From Prosapia bicincta (taxonomy: Eukaryota > Arthropoda > Insecta > Hemiptera > Cercopidae): DNA of 64,000 nucleotides. This document shows positions 1-12,365 of the stretch, piece by piece; position 1 is the stretch's first letter, and the number at the start of each line of letters is the position of its first letter. Location: contig JBAIZL010000003.1 of the NCBI GenBank assembly GCA_036971475.1, forward strand, positions 110,223,070 through 110,287,069, given 5' to 3'. The notes below the pieces were generated by a model that worked only from the letters and a program-made list of their open reading frames with translations, had not been told where the DNA came from and made no database searches. The position numbers were made by a program, and so were the translations under genes.

Positions 1-942
1 TGCCTATACAATATCATTGGCAAACTGAGTTAGGTGCATCTCAGCTTTGATTACAATTTCCAGTAATATGTAGTATATGTATACTAGTTCTGCTTTAAAT
101 GATATTGATTTCTCATAATTAGCAACTTAGGATAAACCTTCTTGTCCAGTTTTCATCCCTGAGTGATAAAATTACTAGACCTCCTTCAACCTAATTGTTT
201 TTCCATTAAAAACTGGGCTGATTAGTTAAATTGCCATAACTACAATATACGCTTTATTTATTAAATTTGTCGCTATTATGTTTGCACATCTGTATAATTT
301 TATAATGTACTTCAAGACCTCAGATATTCTGGAAATTTTTTATCCAATAACTTTTGAATTCATAGTATATATCTATTAGACAGAATTTATTTTTGATATG
401 TGCATTTGCCAAACCAATGTCACTTTAGTTTTCTAATTAAAAAAAAAAAAATGTATCTTCTTGCAAATTATAGGTGTATAATTTTGTTTTTAATTCCAAT
501 TCTATAATAAATCCAGTTCTCATCTGTAACTATCATAGCTCTTTTCATATTTAGTTAGCAATCCTTTATTATTAATTACTCTGATTAAATGTTTGAATTG
601 AGTCAAATTTATCTGCCTAAAATAGGTTTGTATGAATATTGCTAATGGCCAAAGTTTATCACTCACCTCAATTTTCTCTGCTTAACACATAACTGTGTTT
701 AAAATCGTCTGGATACTGTTGAGCCTGTTCTAATTTTTCCACAAAACAAACAAATCCCTACTCTTCTACTAGTAGTAGGCCAAGATCTTGTTACACGCTT
801 TCCTTTAGTTCCCTATGGCTGTATCATACGCATGACCACAGCGAGTGTGGTTAGTGCTGCGGCTGTTGAAGGGGTGCAAAAATCACAATAATTAATTTTT
901 AGAATAAAACTACTCTGTGAATTAAGTAGAGTTTAATCTAAA
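1..942. other. AT-rich stretch, no gene seen
   Basis: No open frame with family resemblance and no terminal-repeat structure found. It contains a short A-run near 439-450 and ends at the hAT remnant. Confidence 0.6.
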
Positions 943-1535
943 ACATTGGTTCGAAAACTGGGGGGGGGGTGCACCTCCCTTGGAGGGCATGAGGCAAGTC
1001 AGGAAGGGCACAAAACCAGTTGGAAAATTGTAGGATAAATTCTCATATAGTTTAAATTTAAGTACACAATTTATCAAAATTTAAAACTAAATTTACACCT
1101 CAGAATTTTTATTACACAAGGAATTTTATTGACCATGATGTTCAGAAAATGTTAATGAAATCTATGCATTTATAAAGGAAATATAAGTGAAGGTTGTGCA
1201 AATTTTGTAAACTTGATATTAAATCAACACGGCTGCTTGAAAAGAATAATAGTACAGAAGTGTCGCAAAATGAATGTTTTCCATTCAATGTGGCAACAGA
1301 GCCACAATTGACAAGTCTTCATTTTGGATAAAACACTTAAAAGTGTATCACAGGCAGCTCTTCACTTATACTTGCCTTTTTCAAGCCCTTATTTGAGCGA
1401 AACAACATTTTCAGCACTTGTTGGAATAACAACAAAATAAAGGAACAAACTTTATGTTGCTAATGACTTTCGATGTGCCTTCACTAAAATACAACCCCAA
1501 ATAGGCATGCTAGCAAAAAAAAAAAAAATTCAAGC
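943..1535 (+). mobile_element. hAT transposon remnant, internally deleted
   Basis: The left edge (CATTGGTTCGAAAACTG, 943-959) matches the terminal inverted repeat of the hAT element at 41980 (CAGCGGTTCTCAACCTG) at most positions and is followed by the same kind of G-run. Near the right end, about 1380-1530, the plus strand with frame changes encodes the hAT dimerisation-domain signature: FSALVGITTK, then RNKLYVANDFRCAF, then KIQPQIGMLAKKK. Most of the transposase between the two is missing. This is a dead deletion derivative; no target-site duplication could be fixed. Confidence 0.6.
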
Positions 1536-1649
1536 TCATCCATCTCACTAATAGATTTTCCTCTTCTTAGGTAAAATTTACCTTGGGAATTAAAACTTGA
1601 AATGTTATATCTTGTTTCTGAGAGTATGTATAAATAAATAAATTGTTTT

Positions 1650-2061
<412 letters not shown>

Positions 2062-2066
2062 TAAAA

Positions 2067-2733
<667 letters not shown>

Positions 2734-2757
<24 letters not shown>

Positions 2758-3417
2758 ATTATTTATTTTATGGAGGACAAACTGTCTTTAGTTACAGATT
2801 ACCATCCAGGCCTAACGAAGCTGAACAAAATATTAAAGGATGGCTTCAAGATTCTTCAAGCTTCCGCCCACACCAAAGATCTTTTCTCAAATCCACCACA
2901 TATTTGGTTCAGACAACCGTTCAATTTAAAAAGTATTTTAGTACATCCAAAATTACCAGATCCAAGTACTGAAAAACCGCCCAAACTTCCTCACGGCTCC
3001 TTTCCCTGCAATAGACCAAGATGCAAGACATGTCCAATACACATCCCAACAAATAGTTTCCATAGCCTAGCAACCAATGTGGACTTCAAGATTCAGGGTC
3101 ATCATACTTGTACATCCAGTAATGTAATATACCAATTACAATGTAAATTTTGCCCGGCACAGTACATAGGCCTTACCACGGATAGTCTGAGCATCAGAAT
3201 GAATGGCCACAGACATGACGTTGGAACCATGAACATAGACAGGCCAACCGCTCAACACGCTGCTAGTCACAACATCATCTCTTTCAATGATTGCTATACC
3301 ACCAAAATAATTAAAGCCCTCCCCCCTGATTGCAACTCTTCAGAATTAAGAAGATGGGAGTTATCATACCAGTGGTATACCAAATCTAGAGAGCCTCCTA
3401 CCCTCAACATCAGATAA
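2734..3417 (+). pseudogene. PLE-A C-terminal region: zinc-binding linker and GIY-YIG
   Basis: Homology to PLE-A begins near 2771. The first residues come from PLE-B sequence read on the other strand. In order: a linker (LNKILKDGFKILQAS), the cysteine cluster CNRPRCKTCPIH that precedes the nuclease in this PLE class, then the GIY-YIG domain (NVIYQLQCKFCPAQYIGLTT) and a short tail ending at TAA (3415-3417). The reverse transcriptase is missing. It closely matches residues 99-320 of the frame at 4843-5835, so both derive from one family. The frame is open without lesions, suggesting modest age, but the copy is 5' truncated. Confidence 0.75.
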
Positions 3418-3845
3418 AACTCCTTTTAACTTCCCCCTAACTTCTACCATTTTTAACAGCTCCATTACCTTCCTTCTGACAGACTTTTAATATCTAGTTT
3501 CAAGTAACCAATCTTTACACGATTCACATATAACAATTTCTACACATATCACATATAGCACTATATCATAAACTATAAATCTGTGAATCTGTGACATTGG
3601 ATGTTTATACACATCTGTGGTTCACTTCAATCTTTTGTTTTGTTTTTTCTCTTTTTTCTTTTTTATCTTTCTTGACTGAAGAAGATCATGTTGATCGAAA
3701 TATTTCAAATAAAAGTGTATTAAGTGTTTTATATGTGCTTATTTCCAAGAGATTGCAGTTTTGGACTATTGCCTTTAGGTAAGTCTGTCAGTCTCCTATC
3801 AAGTCCAAAAATTCCTAAATAAGCGTTAAGCTCTACTAGAACTAA

Positions 3846-3848
<3 letters not shown>
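2758..3848 (+). mobile_element. PLE-A 3' fragment with terminal repeat
   Basis: It comprises the GIY-YIG coding end, a 3' untranslated stretch (3418-3670), the hammerhead-like motif (3672-3708), and the tail (3709-3848) with the family block GGTAAGTCTGTCAGTCTCCT, ending AACTAACCTA just before (TA)n. The same order is seen at 5835-6385, interrupted there by a palindrome. Confidence 0.7.
3672..3708 (+). ncRNA. Hammerhead-ribozyme-like motif in PLE-A
   Basis: Read as RNA: stem I 5' strand UUGA (3672-3675), core CUGAAGA (3676-3682), one extra A, stem II GAUCA-UGU-UGAUC (3684-3696, five perfect pairs), GAA (3697-3699), self-complementary AUAU (3700-3703), U (3704), stem I 3' strand UCAA (3705-3708). 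This is the layout of a minimal type I hammerhead with a stem III too short to act alone. PLE terminal repeats are known to carry hammerheads. Activity is inferred. Confidence 0.55.
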
Positions 3849-3895
<47 letters not shown>

Positions 3896-3919
3896 TATGT
3901 ATATACATATACATATATA

Positions 3920-3953
<34 letters not shown>
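3849..3953. repeat. (TA)n with TACATATG variants
   Basis: A TA tract between the PLE-A tail and the palindrome, interrupted at 3890-3925 by ACATATGTATATACATA-type variants. Confidence 0.85.
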
Positions 3954-3958
<5 letters not shown>

Positions 3959-4274
3959 ATATTATCCATTGTTTTTCCGTTGCACTGACTTTATGAAGTT
4001 AATATATTACTATTTTTGAGTAATTTTATCCACCGTTAAGTGCAATAATTTTACCTTGAGTGATGAGGCACCTTTCGGTCTTTGACCATTGTCGAATCAC
4101 TGATTGTTCTATTGGAGAACAATCAGTGATTCGACAATGGTCAAAGACCGAAAGGTGCCTCATCACTCAAGGTAAAATTATTGCACTTAACGGTGGATAA
4201 AATTACTCAAAAATAGTAATATATTAACTTCATAAAGTCAGTGCAACGGAAAAACAATGGATAATATTAAATAT
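3952..4274. repeat. Foldback repeat FB, near-perfect palindrome (159-bp arms)
   Basis: 3952-4110 is the reverse complement of 4116-4274, with a 5-base spacer (ATTGG). Landmarks in the plus-sense arm are GACCGAAAGGTGCC, TCATCACTCAAGG, and TTAATGGTGG or TTAACGGTGG. Full or half copies recur at 4316, 5888, 33582, 47655, 48120, 54903 and 57804. No coding sequence. Confidence 0.85.
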
Positions 4275-4315
4275 CATGAATTTAATACCTACCAAGGTAA
4301 ACAACTGTAAGGAGA

Positions 4316-4425
4316 ACAATCAGTGATTCGACAATGGTCAAAGACCGAAAGGTGCCTCATCACTCAAGGTAAAATTATTGCACTTAACGGTGGATAAAAT
4401 TACTCAAAAATAGTAATATATTAAC

Positions 4426-4430
<5 letters not shown>
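4316..4430 (+). repeat. Half copy of FB repeat
   Basis: It repeats the plus-sense arm (4116-4230) nearly base for base and then runs into (TA)n at 4431-4459. It sits directly upstream of the PLE-A copy. Confidence 0.8.
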
Positions 4431-4458
<28 letters not shown>

Positions 4459-4465
<7 letters not shown>

Positions 4466-5870
4466 TAAACAAACGCCCAGGCAAGCCTTCTCCCACTACA
4501 CCTTTTCTTGTGAACCTGACCAGGTATATCCTCGAGAAGAACAACTTTGGGTTTGAGGGAAGGAACTACCTTCAAATAAAGGGAACGGCAATGGGCACTA
4601 GAATGACACCATCGTACGCAAATCTGTACATGGGATTGTTGGAAGAAAGTTTTCTAAAGACACAAACACACCAGCCATTATGTTGGTATAGATATATAGA
4701 TGACATCTTCCTAATTTGGACACAGCTGCTTCAACACTTGAGGCATTTTTAGACAGCCTGACACAATTCTCCACACTTCAATTTACCTGGGAGAAATCTA
4801 CATCAGCCATCACCTTTTTGGATGTAGATGTAACACTCCAGAATGGAAATATCAAAAACAGGAATTCCGCACAGCAAACCGACAAACCACCTACAATATC
4901 TCCATTTCGACAGCAACCACCCAATAAACATAAAACGATCCATTCCATACAGTCAAGCAATCAGGGGTAAGAGAATCTGTTCGAATGATAGGGAATTGGA
5001 AGATTTTAATAGAAAGGTATCAACAGCCTTCCAGAGAAGAGAATACCCAAAAAGACTCATTGAAAACCAAATTCATTCAGCACAATCCTCGGTTCACCAT
5101 AAACCACAAACAGAACAAAATAAACTGTCTTTAATACCAGACTACCATCCTGGTCTACATAAACTCAACAAGATATTGAGAGATGGCTTCAAAATTCTTC
5201 AAGCTTCCGTCCACACCAAAAATCTTTTCACCGATCCACCGCAAATTTGGTACAAGCAACCTCCCAACTTGAAAAACACCCTAGTACATCCTAAACTACC
5301 AGACCCTGATGCAGAGAAACCACACAAACTTCCTCATGGCTCCTTCCCATGCAATAGACCTAGATGCAAGACGTGTCCAATACACCCCTCAGCAAATAGT
5401 TTCAACAGCCAAACAACAAAAATGGTCTTCAAAATACAGGGTCATCATAATTATACATCGAAAAATGTCATATACCAGCTACAATGTAAACTTTGCTCAG
5501 CACAGTACATAGGCCTGACCACGGATGGTCTGAATATCAGAACGAATGGCCACAAACATGATGTTAAAATTATGAATATGGATAGGCTAACAGCTCAACA
5601 TGCTGCGAGTCACAACATCACAACTTTTGATGACTGCTATACCACAAAAATAATTAAATCACTCCCCCCTGATTGCAATCCCTCAGAACTGAGTAGATGG
5701 GAACTATCATACCAGTGGTATACTAAATCCAGAAAATCCCCAACACCTCAACATCAGATAAATCCATTCATATTCCCCCACCCCCTAATAGCCTCAGATG
5801 TCTCTAATCTCTTTTCCCCTGACAGACTTATATAAACTATAATCACTCATATGCTCATGGAAACAATATA
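4459..5870 (+). mobile_element. PLE-A copy, 5' truncated
   Basis: It starts inside the reverse transcriptase, just after (TA)n, and contains the RT C-terminal half, linker and GIY-YIG. Its 3' untranslated region is split by an FB palindrome with TA tracts (5870-6150) and resumes at 6150-6385. Confidence 0.75.
4462..5835 (+). pseudogene. PLE-A reverse transcriptase / GIY-YIG polyprotein (frameshifted)
   Basis: Reading starts at the PLE equivalent of RT motif B (TAMGTRMTPSYANLYMG, 4591-4641) and the catalytic YIDD (in WYRYIDDIFLIW, near 4695). A frame change near 4716-4740 leads to the region FTWEKSTSAITFLDVDV. A second change near 4843-4860 returns to the first frame, which is then open to 5835: linker, CNRPRCKTCPIH cluster, GIY-YIG (NVIYQLQCKLCSAQYIGLTT), ending at TAA. 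In PLEs the RT copies RNA onto the nicked target and the GIY-YIG domain makes the nick. The N-terminal RT motifs are absent and two frameshifts are present, so it cannot be functional. Confidence 0.8.
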
Positions 5871-5887
5871 TATATATATATATATAT

Positions 5888-6059
5888 GAAGTTAATATAT
5901 TACTATGTAAGTAATTTAATCCACCATTAAGTGCAATAATTTTACCTTGAGTGATGAGGCACCTTTCGGTCAATTGACCGAAAGGTGCCTCATCACTCAA
6001 GGTAAAATTATTGCACTTAATGGTGGATTAAATTACTTACATAGTAATATATTAACTTC
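5888..6059. repeat. Perfect FB palindrome, 86-bp arms, no spacer
   Basis: Bases 5888-5973 are the exact reverse complement of 5974-6059, meeting at GGTCAA|TTGACC. The plus-sense arm continues unpaired to about 6110 (AAAGTCAGTGCAACGG and on). It lies inside the 3' untranslated region of the PLE-A copy, with (TA)n on both sides. Confidence 0.9.
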
Positions 6060-6105
6060 ATAAAGTCAGTGCAACGGAAAAACAATGGATAACGTTAAAT
6101 ATCAA

Positions 6106-6149
<44 letters not shown>

Positions 6150-6385
6150 TTAATCTGTGCATCTGTGACATCTGATTTCTACTCTACACAATCTGTGATA
6201 CAATTTATAATTATTTTATTTCATTCTCTCATATTTCTTTTTGTGTTTTCTCTTTGATTAACAAAGACCACTGTGTGGTTGAAATATATTATTGTTTAAG
6301 TGCTTTTATGTGTTTCTATTTCAAGACTACAGAGTGAACTCTTACCAAGGTAAGTCTGTCAGTCTCCTAGTCCAAAAAATCTATA
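6150..6385 (+). repeat. PLE-A 3' tail
   Basis: Same sequence as the tail at 3570-3848. It contains GACCAC-UGU-GUGGUU-GAA (6266-6283), a hammerhead-like stem II with a decayed core (no good CUGANGA), then the GGTAAGTCTGTCAGTCTCCT block, and ends at (TA)n. Confidence 0.7.
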
Positions 6386-6535
6386 TTTATATATATATAT
6401 ATATATAGTTATATTTCACGTTGTCCATTATTTTTCCCTTGCACTGTAAGTACAAGTAATATTATTTATAATTTATTTTTATTTATATTTATTTATTTTG
6501 AAAGTACAAATACTATTATTTATAAGTAATAATAA

Positions 6536-6780
6536 TTTGATACTATATTCAATGTCTATAATGTTACAGCAACAAAATAAATTTGGCAATTTGTATAAAT
6601 TTAGCAACAATTCTATTTCTAAATAAACATATGTTTTAGGCCTATAGCTTACATTATTGTAATTTTCATTCCTGATGATGTTGGTACTGTTTGTCAACGA
6701 AAAGCTTTGGATATAAAATAATAAATATTCTTGTATTTGAATAACCTGTGTTGTTTTAAATTATTAAACAAGAAAACGTA
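6536..6780 (+). repeat. PLE-B pseudo-LTR, left
   Basis: A 245-bp direct repeat of 8427-8671, differing at about two bases. PLEs often carry such direct terminal repeats (pLTRs), generated when a copy is flanked by a partial upstream copy. It contains a hammerhead-like motif at 6668-6712. Confidence 0.8.
6668..6712 (+). ncRNA. Hammerhead-like motif in PLE-B left pLTR
   Basis: Stem I AUUC (6668-6671) with GGAU (6709-6712), core CUGAUGA (6672-6678), extra U, stem II GUUGG/UCAAC (6680-6684 with 6694-6698, one G-U pair), GAA (6699-6701), self-complementary AAGCUU (6702-6707), then U. Same design as the motif at 3672 with different stems. Confidence 0.5.
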
Positions 6781-8426
6781 ATTTATATTTATATAAAATT
6801 AACCTTACTGGGTTATATAAAAAGTGTTGTGCAATCAATGTAAGTGTTATAATTGTAGGTTAGATTTGAGACTTGATTATTAATTCAAAAAAATTTGATA
6901 ACATATTTAATATTTAACATACTGATTAATCGATCAAATATCTAGAATTGTGTGTATTATTACATATATTTGAAAAAGATATTATAAACAACTCAAGATA
7001 TATAATTTTTATCATTTCTAAAGTAATTATACTGAACATTTTTATCTTTACAAGTTGATACTGGATCAAACAAATATTTTATAATATACAACTAGAAGCA
7101 AATATTTACAATATAATACAGTTTATTCTATACTAATATATTTTTAAATGATTTCTATTAATAATTGTAATGTTGCCTTAACAAAAGACATTAATTTATT
7201 TGAAAAACGTAAAATTCAACTAATGAATACAAACTGTAATATATACTTTAATAAACAATGTATTATAAATAATATAATTCCCAAATACGCAAAAATTACA
7301 ATAAAAAACAAAAATAATATAGCTCAAAAAACATGTAAACAAGCTGAAAAATTATGGGTTAAGAATGAAATTATTTTTCATATAATGACAAAATTTATAA
7401 ACAAGAAGATGGCCCTGCTATGGGCTCGCCATTATCAAATATATTATCTGAAATATTTTTACAACAATTAGATAATAAAATAAATGAAATTATAAAAATA
7501 TATGATAAAAATGGTTATTGGGTTCGCTATGTAGATGATGGAATGTACTCGTATATATCAAACAATAATAATATAAATTTAACAAATATTTTGGATAAAA
7601 TAAATAAAATTAATAATAAAATCAAATTTACTTATGAAATTGAAACAAATAACAAAATAAATTTTCTAGATTTAACAATAATAAGAAAAAATGAAAAATT
7701 TGAATATATGATATACCGTAAACCAACTTTGACAAACCAAATTATACCAAATAAATCTAATCATCCATATAACCAAAAAATGGCTGCTTTATATAACTTA
7801 TTATATAGAATGCATAAAATACCCATGAATGAAGAAAATAAAATAAAAGAAAAAAACATAATTTATCAAATTGCATTAGAAAACGGTTATAAAAAGAAAA
7901 CTGTTGACAAACTTAATTATAATATTTTTAATAAACAAAATAATAATTTAATTTGCAATAATAATAATAATACAATATAGACTTCATTTTTATTTATAGG
8001 CCATGAAATAAAAAATATCACCAAATTATTTAAAAATACATATATCAAAATTGCATACAAAACTAATAACAAAATAATAAACATAATAAATAATAACAAT
8101 AATAAAACAATTAATATGCATGAAAAAGGAGGTGTTTATAAATTAGAATGCAAAAATTGTAATAAAGCTTATATAGGTCAAACAAAGAAAAAATTAAAAG
8201 AAAGATATAAAGAACATTTAAATGCCTATATTAATCCAGAAATATATAAATCAAATTTCGCAAATCATTGTATTAATAATAAGCACCAATTTCCAAATAT
8301 AGAAATATGAGACTTATAAAAGAAATTAATAAGGGATTAAGAATGAATATATATGAAGCATTCGAAATATATAAACACAATAATAATAACAAATTAATAA
8401 AAGAACAAATACAAATACATTCTAAA

Positions 8427-8796
<370 letters not shown>

Positions 8797-8965
8797 TTGG
8801 TTGGTAAAGATTATTTAGATTTTTTGGACTAGGAGACTGACAGACTTACCTTGGTAAGAGTCCACACTGTAGTCTTGAAATAGAAACACATAAAAGCACT
8901 TAAACAATGATATATTTCAACCACACAGTGGTCTTTGTCAATCGAAGAGAAAACACAAAAAAAAA
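8797..8965 (-). repeat. PLE-A tail, inverted
   Basis: Reverse complement of the tail at 6230-6385 (GACTAGGAGACTGACAGACT block). It ends in an A-run, then a short stretch to the DUF7869-type transposon. Confidence 0.75.
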
Positions 8966-8989
8966 TATCTTAAAAACAAATATATATAT

Positions 8990-11170
8990 GGAGGGTTCTA
9001 TGCAATAACAAACCAAGTCCTGTAAAATGGGAGAAAACTGAGTTCAAAGTTAAAAAATCGGTAACTTATTTATAACAGTATGTATTTCTTTTTTTGCTAT
9101 ATATGTTTCAAACATTCTAAGTTAAATAAGGACCAAAGCTAAGTTTGATTTATATTGAAATTTATATTTTTAATTATTAACCAAAAAGTTTTTTGTGGAG
9201 TTGGTTTATTATTGCACAACTGCTCGACTTGGTTTGTTGTTCCGACTTTTCTTTGCATTAGTACTTAAAATTCTTATCTCATGTAGATGGTTTATTGAAA
9301 GAAAGCACAACATTTCTAATTGATGTTAAAATACACATTTTATTATATTAACTGAAACTTAAAATGTTGAATATTCAATTGTTTAAAGGTTTTTTTAAAT
9401 TGTTTACAAGTAAACAATTTCATCGTCATCTTCATCAAAGTCGTCACCATCAGCTGATTGCAAACGTTGACTTCTAGTACCAATCTCTTGGGGTAGGTTT
9501 CTAAAGTACTGGTGGTGAATGGGTGGGATGATTGGCAAAAGGTCAGCCATATCTGATTTTTTTTGCTACTGTAACCGTTCTGCGATGTGGGTACTTTGTT
9601 GAACTTCAAGAAAAGATTTTAAGTTTATTCCTTTTCTAATTTTGGCATCCTCTGTTTTATATCCAACACTCTGAAGGGTTCTTTCTCATCAACGAATGTT
9701 TGAAGTAAATAGTAAAAGGTTCTCCTTTTACAAATCTCCTCCACCTAATGTTTAGCCACCTAATCGGTTCGTCAATTCCAACTTTTCTCTTTTCTACTTT
9801 CTCTTCCAGTTGTTTGGTATTTAGAAACTCTTCCCTCTTCATACAATGAACCTCGAAATGAGGATTCATACATTTTGCAGATTTTATTACATCTACTCAG
9901 TCCCCTGGTACATAGATTTTTTCACTGAGATCGTTTAAAACATGTCTAGCTTGTTCAGCAAGTAGTAAATGTGTATCTTTTATTGTTTTTGTATTTTTAA
10001 CTGTAGTTCGTCACACATTTTGCAATTTTTTTTGCAGGAAGTTTGAAATGTAAATTAAACTTTTTTGTATAAACATTGTAATAATACTTCTCTTTTACAG
10101 GTTGCTTATTTTCTTCAAAACACTTTTTAACATATAAGTCATACATTTTTCTTATATTTAGGACAGGGCCTAAATACCTTTTATTAATGTTATCTTTGCG
10201 GGTGTAATGGTTTTGATACTTAAGGAATGATTCAATGTGTCTTACCACGTCACTGTCATCAATTTTTTTAGAGGCTGCAGCTTTTCCTCGGCCATCCAGC
10301 ACACCGAAAGCATCTTCTGTTTTAAGACAGCGATATAATCGCGTCCAACCAATTCTTAAAGTGCTCAAGAAAACTTTTTGCAAACTCTTTTATCTTCTTT
10401 ACCATCAGGAATATAATAACTGGACACTGTGGTTTTGGCATATCCAGTACCATCTCTAGGACGAACCCTATCAGGTTTTGATTTTTTTACAAGACCTCTC
10501 AACAAAGCATTTTGTTGCGAATATTCACCCAGATTCCAAAAGGAATTATAAAATATACTTAAATTTTCAGGTGAAGAAAACTTTTTAGAACATTTTCTTG
10601 GACATTGACAAAGTGGAGGTGAAAATAACACCTCAGGAACAGTTTTATTCTTTCGTGAAATGTAAGACTTCCCTTGGTTTCTTAGTCTTTTCCTTTGGTT
10701 TCTTTTCCATTCTTCCTCATTCCTTGCCCTTTTTCTACCACGGACATCACTTTTTGGGATTTCTAAAACAATAAAACGGTTTTAAAAACCCCAAAAAATA
10801 CGTGGTTGGAAAGGAATGAATATAACAAAATAACAATTGATTGGTGACTGAAGTTAAACTGATGATTATAATATGTTCTTACACGTAGCTTCATCACTGT
10901 CTGGTGTCCATTCATCATCCATGCTGAGCAAAACTAAACAAGAAACTGTGAGAGAATCTAGGACTAATGAAGTTGGTTCTTTATTGCTCTGAAGCTTCCT
11001 TGCTTATCAGTCAGTGCATGACCAAACTAGCCCATTCTGGCAGCGAACTGTGGAACTTTGGAACTGGTTTGATATTGCACTAAATAAAGGATGATTTTTC
11101 ACATACCCTACTATCACTAACTCAAAAATTACAAAAAATGGACTTGGTTTGTTATTGCTCTGAACCCTCC
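8990..11170 (-). mobile_element. DUF7869-type DNA transposon, copy 1 (deleted)
   Basis: Terminal inverted repeats of about 30 bp: left GGAGGGTTCTATGCAATAAC, right (reverse complement) GGAGGGTTCAGAGCAATAAC, both continuing AAACCAAGTC, 28 of 30 identical. Related motifs recur just inside both ends, for example TTGGTTTGTTGTTC near 9230 and GGTTTGATATTGCAC near 11065. The element is flanked by (TA)n, so the target duplication cannot be read. Copy 2 at 55081 is about 490 bp longer because copy 1 lost its central catalytic segment at about 9917-9921. Confidence 0.75.
9343..10922 (-). pseudogene. Putative DDE-type transposase (DUF7869-like), copy 1
   Basis: Read right to left: a short acidic start (MDDEWTPDSDEAT from 10922) next to a GTAAGA donor-like site; a basic cysteine-rich block ending CQCPRKCSKKF; WNLGEYSQQN; a block with RVCKKFS, HIESF, HYTRKDNINKRYL and FNLHF, as in the large animal family I know as DUF7869; then the C-terminal part (CFEVHCMKREEF-like, near 9850). 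Frameshifts occur at about 10383 and 9869. The segment with FxxxSDSCGGQNRN, present in copy 2, is deleted. Biochemical activity of this family is an inference from its association with terminal inverted repeats. Confidence 0.6.
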
Positions 11171-11252
11171 ATATATATATATATATTATGAATTAAATTC
11201 TAACATTATGAAGTTAGATAAATAAGATAAAAGTTGAGCCACTGTTACTAAC

Positions 11253-11322
11253 CTTCTTTTTCAGAGATTCCAGGATCGACCATTGCTGTAGTTATGCAAT
11301 CTTTTTCATTACATTCAGGTTC
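11253..11322 (-). CDS. Zinc-finger gene A, exon 3
   Basis: A 70-bp exon with an acceptor (TTTTCAG before 11322) and donor (GTTAGT from 11252). It encodes 23 residues, EPECNEKDCITTAMVDPGIS then EKE, plus the first base of a glycine codon. Incoming phase 0 matches exon 2; outgoing phase 1 fits the finger exon of copy B, which begins with the last two bases of a glycine codon. An almost identical exon lies at 58047-58116, where one Cys codon is Ser. Conservation of frame and splice sites in both copies supports a real exon. Function: linker between an acidic N-terminus and the finger array. Confidence 0.65.
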
Positions 11323-11330
11323 CTGAAAAC

Positions 11331-12272
11331 GAAAAAGTTCACTACTATTGTTTTTTTTTTTAGAAACAGAATCTAAATATTAGTTCTTAATTTCTTGACT
11401 TTAATTCTTTACAATTTAAGGAGGTTAAACACCTATTCTCTTACTCGTAAACTTTATAAACAATTATTAGATATAGCAATACTTGCCTTATACAGATTCT
11501 CTTGAAGCATCATAAATTTCAAGAGGTCATAAAATACTAAAAAAAATATTGTCTACATCTATGGTTTTCCAAGTCCGAGTTTATTTTACTTGAGTTACTA
11601 TTAAAGAATTTTTACAAAATAGGAAACTATAATACAGGAGCTGAAAGAAATGATTCACATTTCATATTTTAGATTGTACCATAAGAGAGAAAGTTCATGC
11701 TCTGTAAATCGATAAATGTCTGGAGAAAAAAGAAAATCATAATTTGTAACAATTTTCTTAACTTAAATATTAAATGAGCTAATTATAAATACTGTAATTA
11801 AATTAGATTAGGATCTAAAGTTATGTGGAAAATCAATCAATAAAACTGATGTCAATAAAAGTAACTAAGTTTTTTAACACAAAAATAAAAATAGATGATA
11901 GTCACATAAAATAAATATTTTAAACACCATTTAAGAGAGGCAGGTCAAATTTTTCTATATATGAGACCATTATCACAAGTATGAGGCTATAAAGACTAGA
12001 ATAAGAGGTGGAGTTATGATTCTTAAAACACCATTTGTGTGAATCATTGCAAACCCCGTATGATTTCACTTGATCTTTAAGGAATCGTAGAAAAAAATCT
12101 TCAAATGGGTAACTTTATTTCCTGGTTTTACTAACCTGGAATGAGTGGTAGAGTTAATATAAAAATTATCAAAAAAAACCTAAACTACTCAACTAAAGAG
12201 CATAAGAAAATTATTCATAGTCTCGATATAAGGCAGATAGTAGCCTAAACTTTAATAAAATATGTTTACTAA
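11331..12272. other. Intron sequence, duplicated at 58126-58960
   Basis: No coding feature recognised. 11171-12170 matches 57978-58960 with only scattered differences, part of the segmental duplication. Confidence 0.65.
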
Positions 12273-12365
12273 TACAGTAGAGTTTCAATAATTTGAAGTG
12301 AATAAGACAAAGACCCCCTAGGATTACCGAAAACTTGGATTACACGGAAATACGTTTGTGTGCAT
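12273..12365 (+). mobile_element. pogo/Tigger-like terminal fragment
   Basis: It begins ACAGTAGAGTTTCAATAATT and continues with GGATTACCGAAAACTTGG, resembling the ends of pogo-group elements, which start CAGTAGAGTC and carry a GGATTATCGAA-type block. A similar block at 12408-12450 may be another end. No transposase seen. Assignment rests on memory of terminal sequences. Confidence 0.35.

Noticed and set aside
4116..4180. Hammerhead core in the FB repeat (GGUC-AAA-GACC-GAA)
   Set aside because: The hairpin and GAA are there, but the CUGANGA box is only UCGACAA and the following segment is not self-complementary. A decayed or chance match.
8797..8806. TTAGGTTAG at the PLE-A end as an insect telomere repeat
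   Set aside because: Fewer than two units, and inside a conserved tail sequence. Not enough for a telomeric link.
10235..10459. Plus-strand frame (and its twin at 56819)
   Set aside because: Antisense to the conserved DUF7869-like transposase; conserved only because the element is duplicated.
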